Below, piece after piece: positions 58,681 through 64,000 of a stretch of DNA of 64,000 nt. Origin of the DNA: CAYNWT01 sp964450955 (GTDB taxonomy: Bacteria > Planctomycetota > Planctomycetia > Planctomycetales > Planctomycetaceae); contig CAYVFI010000010.1 in assembly GCA_964450955.1 (NCBI GenBank), positions 62,001 through 126,000 on the forward strand. The letters are read 5' to 3'. The translations under genes were made by a program, and so were the position numbers. A model generated the notes under the pieces. It had not been told where the DNA came from. It made no database searches and worked only from the letters and a program-made list of their open reading frames with translations. Position 1 is the stretch's first letter, and each line of letters starts with the position of its first letter.

Positions 58681-59377
58681 TCGACCGGTTTGCATCGTCA
58701 CGGGTGGAACCAGCGGCATCGGGCTGGCAACCGCCGAACGATTCGCTGATGCGGGATACAACCTGGCTCTCTGCGCACGAAATGAAGAACGGCTCGACAA
58801 AACCGCATCGGAATTATCGAAGCGATTTGACGCCCGCGTTCATCATGCCGTGGCCGATCTAAGCCTTGCCGGTCACGCACAGTCGTTTGTCGAAGAATCA
58901 GTCGCCCACTTCGGGCGGCTGGATGTGCTGGTCAACAACGCCGGCCTCGCACCAAACAGTCCGGTTGAGTCGTTCTCTTCTGAGAACTTCAATCAGGTTT
59001 TAAGCGTCAACGTCGCCGCCGTCTTCGAGACCGTTCGCGCCGCCTGGCCAACCATGAAACAGGCGGGACGCGGCGTCATCATCAACATCTCCTCACTCGC
59101 CGCGGTGGACCCGTTTCCAGGATTCAGTGTTTACGGAGGAACCAAAGCGTTCGTCGAAACCTTCACTCACGCAATCGCCAACGAAGGGAAAGACAGCGGC
59201 ATTCGAGCCTACTGTGTTCGCCCCGGAGCAGTGGACACACCGCTGTTAGACTCACTATTTCCAGACTTCCCGACGGACCAGCGGGTCGCCTCAAAAGACG
59301 TCGCGGCTCTCATCCTGAATCTATGCTCGGACGAAATGCGATACTCTTCCGGCGAAGCCATCACGATTAAGAAGTGA
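58673..59377 (+). CDS. SDR-family reductase, probable pterin reductase for PhhA
   Basis: This is a classical short-chain dehydrogenase/reductase of 234 residues. The cofactor motif TGGTSGIG is at 10-17, NNAG at 88-91, and the catalytic Ser140/141 (ISS), Tyr154 and Lys158 (YGGTKAF) are in place. The substrate loop is short. Encoded in an 8-nt overlap after phenylalanine hydroxylase and in a GTGA overlap before a pterin synthase-like gene, it most likely regenerates or completes the tetrahydropterin cofactor (sepiapterin-, dihydropteridine- or FolM-like reduction). The SDR fold alone cannot prove pterin specificity. Confidence 0.88.
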   Translation: MSNRPVCIVTGGTSGIGLATAERFADAGYNLALCARNEERLDKTASELSKRFDARVHHAVADLSLAGHAQSFVEESVAHFGRLDVLVNNAGLAPNSPVESFSSENFNQVLSVNVAAVFETVRAAWPTMKQAGRGVIINISSLAAVDPFPGFSVYGGTKAFVETFTHAIANEGKDSGIRAYCVRPGAVDTPLLDSLFPDFPTDQRVASKDVAALILNLCSDEMRYSSGEAITIKK

Positions 59378-60150
59378 CAACAAAACCAGTACAACTCACA
59401 CGCGAAGTCCGGTTTCAGGTTCCGTCGAACCGCGAAGCCACTAGTCAGCCTGCGTACAATTCGTGGGCAGGTTGGCCCAAGACAATGTCACTGGCGCCGT
59501 TCGTCACAATCAGAGCAACAGTCGCCGGTCCGGTTCAGCCAACCGGGTACATCGCGGACGTAAAACTTCTGGATCAGGCGGTTCGCGATGCCAGTATCAA
59601 TCTGCTGATTGAATCAACTGTCAGCGGAACATGCACGCTTACCCTCACGCAGACTCTGTTCAAAGCGGTCACCGAACAGTTGCCCGAACCAATCGAATTA
59701 TCCCGGCTCGAACTGCAAACAACGCCGCACCAGGTTCTGTCCGTCGATCGACAAGGCACAGCTATGACTATTCTGACCCACCAGTTCGAATTCTCCGCCG
59801 CACACCGATTGCATTGCGAACAGTTATCTGACGAGGAAAACCGCAACCTGTTCGGTAAGTGCAATAACCCCAACGGGCACGGACACAACTACGTCCTGGA
59901 CATTTCAGTCGCCTGCCCGAGTAGCGGGACGTTCGACCTGCACGCGTTCGAAGCAACTGTAAAGGAACATGCAGTCCAGCCGTTCGATCACAAGCACCTT
60001 AACGTCGATCTACCAGATTTCGCCAATCTCAACCCTACGGTTGAAAACATCGCCAGCGTCGTTTGGGACAAACTCGCACCCCACCTCGATACCCTGCACC
60101 GCGTACGCGTTTACGAAACCCCCAAAACGTGGGCCGAAGTCACCGGTTAA
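59374..60150 (+). CDS. Tandem 6-pyruvoyl-tetrahydropterin synthase/QueD-like protein
   Basis: This pterin-pathway enzyme of 258 residues contains two PTPS folds. The C-terminal copy (~130-258) is intact: HQFEFSAAHRL (zinc His144), GKCNNPNGHGHNY (catalytic Cys163, zinc His169 and His171), DHKHLN and a final YET (Glu248). The N-terminal copy (~1-120) keeps the strand/helix pattern (VRFQVPSN, GYIADVKLLDQAV) but has lost the histidines, so it should be structural. The start is a GTG overlapping the SDR stop (GTGA). Either dihydroneopterin-triphosphate-derived biopterin synthesis or a 6-carboxytetrahydropterin activity is possible; location behind phhA and the SDR favours a cofactor role for the hydroxylase. 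There is a 70-nt gap to the next start region. Confidence 0.9.
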   Translation: MTTKPVQLTREVRFQVPSNREATSQPAYNSWAGWPKTMSLAPFVTIRATVAGPVQPTGYIADVKLLDQAVRDASINLLIESTVSGTCTLTLTQTLFKAVTEQLPEPIELSRLELQTTPHQVLSVDRQGTAMTILTHQFEFSAAHRLHCEQLSDEENRNLFGKCNNPNGHGHNYVLDISVACPSSGTFDLHAFEATVKEHAVQPFDHKHLNVDLPDFANLNPTVENIASVVWDKLAPHLDTLHRVRVYETPKTWAEVTG

Positions 60151-60423
60151 CCGTCACAACCGGCTTCTTCTATTAGACGTTGCCGAGACCTCGCCGGTAG
60201 TGTAGCCTCAGTTTTAGTGAAGACTGCCAAACTCGGGGTGCAGGCCATCACTAGCTTCCAAGCAGAACACTTCGGTGTCCAGGCGCGATTTCTGGGCCAA
60301 AATCGCACCACAAAAGCACTCGCACCGCGCGGGCTGCCGAACATGGACACCCCTGCAAGGAAGTGCCAGTGCGCGACGACGCGCTTGAAAGAGCCTCACG
60401 CCCCGTTTCCCAAAGGTGCTCAG

Positions 60424-61008
60424 TTGACTGTCAGCAGTTTCTCACAACTAGTCCGGCTGGCGCGGGCCGCGGATAAAGATGCCTTTACTGAATTGAGAGC
60501 CCGGCATCAGAAGGAAGTCAACATGGTCATCTTCCAGGTGCTAAGTACCGCGCCCGACCTAAGCGTGCGGGACTGCGAACAGCAAGCGTGGGTCAACGCC
60601 TGGCGGAATATCGATCGGTTTGCCGGTTCTGACAACGACGATGATTGCAAGCGATTGTTTTCGGCATGGGTAAAGCAAATCGCAAAAAACGTAGCCACCG
60701 GAGAGATACGAAAGCACAACGCCGAAAAACGCGGTGGAAACAAAATTCGTCTGTCAAAAGAACTGGACCTGTTACCCAACGCAGACCCCACGCCGCTGAA
60801 CAAACTCAACAAGCAGGAAGTCGCCGGCATCGTGTGGGCCCGCCTGGGCGATCTGGATGAACTGTCGCAGCGAATTGTGCGACTACGCTGCATGGAGCAC
60901 ATGACGGAAGAATCCGTCGCCGACATACTGGGACTGTCACGAGGCAAGATCCGTTACCAGTTCAACAAAGCCCTCGCGTCCCTCAAGAAAAACGTGCCAT
61001 CAGAGTGA
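60424..61008 (+). CDS. ECF-like RNA polymerase sigma factor
   Basis: This is a cytoplasmic sigma-70-family protein. I use the TTG at 60424, which follows an AAAGGTG ribosome-binding match and yields a normal 194-residue ECF protein. The same frame is open back to 60217 (263 residues) with an ATG at 60343, but the extra residues show no sigma features. Region 2 runs from FSQLVRLARAADKDAFTELRARHQKEV to CEQQAWVNAWRNIDRFAG. Region 4 is SQRIVRLRCMEHMTEESVADILGLSRGKIRYQFNKALASLKK. No anti-sigma or kinase is adjacent. It converges with the photolyase-related gene, leaving only 23 nt between stops. Confidence 0.85.
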   Translation: MTVSSFSQLVRLARAADKDAFTELRARHQKEVNMVIFQVLSTAPDLSVRDCEQQAWVNAWRNIDRFAGSDNDDDCKRLFSAWVKQIAKNVATGEIRKHNAEKRGGNKIRLSKELDLLPNADPTPLNKLNKQEVAGIVWARLGDLDELSQRIVRLRCMEHMTEESVADILGLSRGKIRYQFNKALASLKKNVPSE

Positions 61009-61031
61009 GTGCCCGTCGAAGCTGCCAGTTC

Positions 61032-62552
61032 CTACGCTTCCGGCACCTGAGAACGACACATCGCGTCAGACTTGAAAAACAACTCAGCGTTTTCAAGGTG
61101 TTTGTCGCGTTTCGCGACGTCCATCTTCTTCGCCATACTGCACATCATGGCCCAACGCGGGTTTTTGCCGAGTTCTTCGTGGTGGTTCCAGATCCACCGC
61201 CAGTACAGCCCATCCCAGATGTCACACCAATCGGCCTTCTTATGATGGCTCATTTTTCGAACGTATGACGAACCGGAAAAGTATGGCTTCGTCGTGATCA
61301 GGCCACCGTCGGCGTTCTGGCTCATCGCATAAACATTGGGAACCATCACCCAGTCATAGCTGTCGATGAACATCTCCATGAACCAACGATAGATCTCCTT
61401 CGGATCGAACTCGCACAGAAACATGAAGCCACCCAACACCATCAAGCGCTCAATGTGGTGACAATATCCTGTCTGCAGAATTCGGTTGATGGTGTCGTCA
61501 ATTGGCAGGATGCCGGTCGTTGCATCATAGAATGAGTCCGGAATGCGACGATTGTGTTGCCAGTGGTTGGACGTTCGCATCGTCACACCCAAATCTTCGT
61601 ACGTCGCTCGCATAAACTCGCGCCAACCGATGACCTGACGAACAAACCCCTCCAGCGAACTTAGTGGCACGTCGTTCTTGCCCGCAAATTTCAACGTTTC
61701 ATCCAACACCTGCCTCGGCGTCAGCAGCCCGGTGTTTAACATCGGCGTCAGCATGCTGTGCCACAACCACGATTGCCCTTCGACAATCGCGTCTTCGTAC
61801 GGCCCGAAGTTGTCAAACCGATCAGCAAGGAACTTCTTCAGCCACGCCAATGCCTGCCTGTGCGATGTCGGGTAATACAGTTCGTCAAGAGAACCAGGGT
61901 TTTGTGGAAACTGGTCCTCAACATGCTCGCAAGCTTCGCGGTCGATGTCGTCATTCCGGGGGAAGGTCATGGAAGGAATCGAATCGAGCAACTTCTTCGG
62001 TACCTTCTTTCGGTTGTCCCCGTCGAAACTCCATTTCCCACCAACGGGCTGGCCGTCTTCTACCAGAACGTCCAGCCGAGTTCGCTGCCACTTGTAGAAG
62101 TCAGCCATGAACCAACGCTTCTTGCCGGCACGGTAGTCGGCGTTGTCTTCCGGAGTGTTTAGAAATCCTGGATTTGGAAGCAACTCCAGCGCGACCTCGT
62201 TGGCTGAACAGTACCGACGTAGCCGCTTCTCAAGCATGAAGTCGGTTGGATCAATGGTGACTAGTTTCCGTGATTCCCCCTTCGGCGCCGGAAGACTGCT
62301 CAACTGGGTTCCCAGTGGACAGTCGGGACCACCGTAGTCGAGGTACTGGGTCTCAAACCCTTTATCCTGCACGAAAGCCTCGTACCGTTTCATCGTGGCT
62401 CGATGAAACCACAACTTTTGCTTGTGCACTCGCAACGGATATCGGGCATCACCAAAGAACAGGCTATCTTCAACAAAGACGACACGATCCGGCTTCAGGC
62501 TGAGGCCCGGATGCTTCTTAAAAAGCTGGTGAGGAAAGATGATCAGGTCCAT
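61032..62552 (-). CDS. Cryptochrome/photolyase-related (DPRP-type) protein lacking most Fe-S ligands
   Basis: This 506-residue protein is of the deoxyribodipyrimidine photolyase-related (FeS-BCP-like) family, which binds FAD and repairs (6-4) photoproducts in bacteria. It shows the N-terminal Rossmann start DLIIFPHQLFKKHPGL with FVEDSLFFGDARYPLRVHKQKL, then the FAD domain with FVRQVIGWREFMRATY, YCHHIERLMVLGGFMFL, WVMVPNVYAMSQNADGG and NPRWAMMCSMAKKM. In family members with a [4Fe-4S] cluster three cysteines lie in a loop before LYW and upstream of HHIERLM. Here that loop is missing (WCDIWDGLYWRWI) and the upstream position is Pro350, so a cluster is unlikely. It ends 23 nt from the converging sigma factor. 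Confidence 0.88.
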   Translation of the reverse strand: MDLIIFPHQLFKKHPGLSLKPDRVVFVEDSLFFGDARYPLRVHKQKLWFHRATMKRYEAFVQDKGFETQYLDYGGPDCPLGTQLSSLPAPKGESRKLVTIDPTDFMLEKRLRRYCSANEVALELLPNPGFLNTPEDNADYRAGKKRWFMADFYKWQRTRLDVLVEDGQPVGGKWSFDGDNRKKVPKKLLDSIPSMTFPRNDDIDREACEHVEDQFPQNPGSLDELYYPTSHRQALAWLKKFLADRFDNFGPYEDAIVEGQSWLWHSMLTPMLNTGLLTPRQVLDETLKFAGKNDVPLSSLEGFVRQVIGWREFMRATYEDLGVTMRTSNHWQHNRRIPDSFYDATTGILPIDDTINRILQTGYCHHIERLMVLGGFMFLCEFDPKEIYRWFMEMFIDSYDWVMVPNVYAMSQNADGGLITTKPYFSGSSYVRKMSHHKKADWCDIWDGLYWRWIWNHHEELGKNPRWAMMCSMAKKMDVAKRDKHLENAELFFKSDAMCRSQVPEA

Positions 62553-62576
62553 GGCAGAGCTTAGACCCGCTCGCGC

Positions 62577-62606
62577 AAAAAAAAAGACCCGCCGGAGCGA
62601 GTCTTT
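62577..62606 (-). terminator. Rho-independent terminator of tRNA-Met
   Basis: Reading leftwards from the tRNA, AAAGACTCGC-(TCCG)-GCGGGTCTTT forms a stem-loop with a C:A-type bulge and is followed by a run of nine T's (62585-62577). It is a textbook terminator and lies 21 nt after the tRNA 3' end. Confidence 0.85.
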
Positions 62607-62626
62607 GAATGCTTTCGCATCTTGAG

Positions 62627-62700
62627 TAGCAAGGGCGGGACTTGAACCCGCGACCCCAGCCTTATGAAGGCTGTGCTCTAACCGACTGAGCTACCTTGCC
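62627..62700 (-). tRNA. tRNA-Met (anticodon CAU, elongator-type)
   Basis: The minus strand folds into a complete cloverleaf of 74 nt without encoded CCA. The 7-bp acceptor stem GGCAAGG/CCTTGCT has a G1:U72 wobble, the D-arm is GCTC/GAGC, the anticodon arm CAGCC-TTCATAA-GGCTG has loop anticodon CAT, the variable loop is GGGTC, and the T-arm is GCGGG-TTCAAGT-CCCGC; A is the discriminator base. Elongator Met is most likely; a CAU-reading tRNA-Ile2 cannot be fully excluded from sequence alone. A strong terminator follows. Confidence 0.92.
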
Positions 62701-62946
62701 GTACCAGTCGAGAAAATCGGCTGTCGACGGCCGAAAGTTTAGCTTCGATTCCAGGCTTCTTCAATCCCTGCCCTGGAGACGCTCCACAGACCAGATTTTG
62801 CCCCGCGAGAGGCAAATAGCTCAACTTTTCCCTGAAAAGACCCGCGAAAGACTCGTGAAATGCCAATGGGTTCGCCACTCCGACGCGGTGGAAATCGATG
62901 CGGCCTGTGTGCTGTTCCGCCACAGGAATCTGGCCGCCGGGGGCGA

Positions 62947-64000
62947 TTAACGCAGCTCATACCACAGCGTCTTGTGCCGGGGACCAAGCTTAATGCTGAT
63001 TGACTTGCCGTCAAATGTGACGGGAACTTCGCCCAAACGGTCGCCTTCGCCGCTCAGTGCAAAACACCGCCGCTTCCGCGTGGCAGGTACCCGAATCGTA
63101 ACATCGAAACTGCTGACCGACGTTGGACCGGTTCCCCAGTTGGTGCCAACACTGTCTCGAGCCGCATTCCAAATCGCACCTGTGTTTTGACTGCGAGACG
63201 CCGCCAGAACAACCACACTCTCAGCCGATTCCAATGCCTGACCGTCCGTACTGGACAGCAGCACGAGTCCGTAATTCGGTCGAATGTTCCCAACATCAAT
63301 CTGCACATCACCAACCGAATTCCTGGTGGACGAAATCGTTCCCCAGACCCCCTTACTCGCAGCTGTGTTTAGCTTCAGGCTTCCCAGTGTCGGCGGCTTC
63401 GATGTCCATTCAAGCTGACCATTGGCGGACACCAGCCGATTCGGGTTCGGCAGATCCGCGACCTTAAAAGGAACCGCATCCGCTTGCACTGACAGCTTGC
63501 TGGTCAACGCCAACAAACCGTTGACTGGTGCGGCCGGAGTGCTAACGGCTTCGCGTTCCAATGGCTTCAGGTCACCGCGCAGGAACACGTTGGCGAACTG
63601 GCTAAACGCGGCCAGCTTGACCGGCTGCCCATTGAAGCTGAAAAAGTTATTTGCAGCATCCCGGAACCATGGGTTCTCACCATCCTTGCGACTGAACGCG
63701 TCGTAATCGAAGAAGAACACCGCGTCCCAATCCTGAAGCCCGGCCAACACAGCAGCCATCGGAACACAACCAACCGATGCCATTCCAGGTTCCGGATAGT
63801 TCCACTCAGACAGCGTCATCGGCTTCCCTTTGACCCGCCAACCCATCCGCATCAGCAATGAATTCGCGGGCCAGTTGGAACGCGTAGGGTCAGCTTCCAT
63901 CGGCTCGTTGCCAACAGTCCATCGATCGGGGCTCCAATTGGCACCTGATGGAAACAAAGGATGGTGCCAGTAGTTGTGCAGATCCACAAAGTCGTTGAGC
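62947..64000 (-). CDS. Glycoside-hydrolase-like protein, C-terminal part (cut by right edge)
   Basis: This frame is open through the right edge, where the visible reading begins LNDFVDLHNYWHHPLFP; a GTG at 63987 is not a likely start. The visible ~350 residues begin with segments that look like the end of a (beta/alpha)8 cellulase-type domain: VDLHNYWHHP, TLSEWNYPEPGM (candidate catalytic Glu in a LSEWN strand) and DWDAVFFFDYDAF. Two beta-rich domains follow, ending LGPRHKTLWYELR at the stop at 62947. It is probably an exported polysaccharide-degrading enzyme whose N-terminal half, signal and first catalytic residue are outside the window. Confidence 0.8.
   Translation of the reverse strand, partial: LNDFVDLHNYWHHPLFPSGANWSPDRWTVGNEPMEADPTRSNWPANSLLMRMGWRVKGKPMTLSEWNYPEPGMASVGCVPMAAVLAGLQDWDAVFFFDYDAFSRKDGENPWFRDAANNFFSFNGQPVKLAAFSQFANVFLRGDLKPLEREAVSTPAAPVNGLLALTSKLSVQADAVPFKVADLPNPNRLVSANGQLEWTSKPPTLGSLKLNTAASKGVWGTISSTRNSVGDVQIDVGNIRPNYGLVLLSSTDGQALESAESVVVLAASRSQNTGAIWNAARDSVGTNWGTGPTSVSSFDVTIRVPATRKRRCFALSGEGDRLGEVPVTFDGKSISIKLGPRHKTLWYELR

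Noticed and set aside
1..64000. CRISPR arrays, transposases, phage genes or toxin-antitoxin pairs
   Set aside because: No regularly spaced repeats, transposase or integrase motifs, or recognisable toxin/antitoxin families were seen on either strand.

Overview
This window comes from a planctomycete, probably a marine Planctomycetia. The evidence is gene content: a DUF1549/DUF1553 protein with an atypical CX4CH motif, a cytochrome-c/WD40 fusion, a DUF1080 protein, an ECF sigma factor directly upstream of a multi-membrane-span Ser/Thr kinase, DUF937 and VIT/vWA proteins, and a tetrahydromethanopterin gene (mch), which among bacteria is typical of methylotrophs and planctomycetes. DNA is moderately GC-rich and coding is dense on both strands. 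I saw no phage, insertion sequence or CRISPR array. The species cannot be named from the sequence.

Layout. 1-3.4 kb (minus): sufR-like regulator, nuoB, sufC and sufB (cut by the left edge), with a palindrome and promoter-like boxes in front of sufR. 3.5-7.3 kb: an AGCS sodium symporter, a universal stress protein and a DUF1080 protein. 7.4-11.3 kb (minus): gatC-gatA-gatB for tRNA-dependent Gln/Asn formation, plus a 4-span membrane protein. 11.4-15 kb: an AIM24-type protein, an LpxL-like acyltransferase and ribBA. 15.2-26.3 kb (plus): an HtrA-like protease with a second, degenerate protease unit, then a planctomycete surface/cytochrome locus in which the last two genes overlap by 4 nt and both encode long Ala/Lys-rich coiled coils. 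26.4-29.4 kb: a uronate-isomerase-like protein and an FHA-GAF-PP2C phosphatase.

29.7-35.1 kb (minus): small planctomycete proteins, a stand-alone GspE/PilB N-terminal domain, an FHA protein, lplA next to its likely substrate gcvH, rpiB, and a fused Sua5-like/low-molecular-weight phosphatase. 35.3-38.8 kb: a methyltransferase facing a tightly overlapping mch / ATP-grasp ligase / IMPase-family operon, probably linked to methanopterin-dependent C1 metabolism. 39-47.5 kb: a Gfo/Idh/MocA oxidoreductase, a hypothetical gene bracketed by two ~78-bp direct repeats, a DAACS symporter, a VIT/vWA protein, a coiled-coil protein and a DUF937 protein. 47.9-55.5 kb: a trans-sulfuration PLP enzyme, the ECF sigma/kinase pair, and a secreted dikinase resembling plant glucan-water dikinase.

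55.8-64 kb: a small membrane protein, a long palindromic element, ribokinase, and a divergent Lrp-type regulator facing phenylalanine hydroxylase / SDR reductase / tandem-domain 6-pyruvoyl-tetrahydropterin-synthase-like genes, which look like a hydroxylase with its own pterin-cofactor supply. An ECF-like sigma factor, a photolyase-related protein that seems to lack the usual iron-sulfur ligands, a tRNA-Met with its terminator, and a right-edge-truncated glycosidase-like gene follow. No single undescribed defence or mobile system stands out. The strongest leads are the arginine-phosphatase-like fusion, the pterin/phenylalanine operon, the mch/IMPase operon, the secreted dikinase and the iron-sulfur-less photolyase relative.
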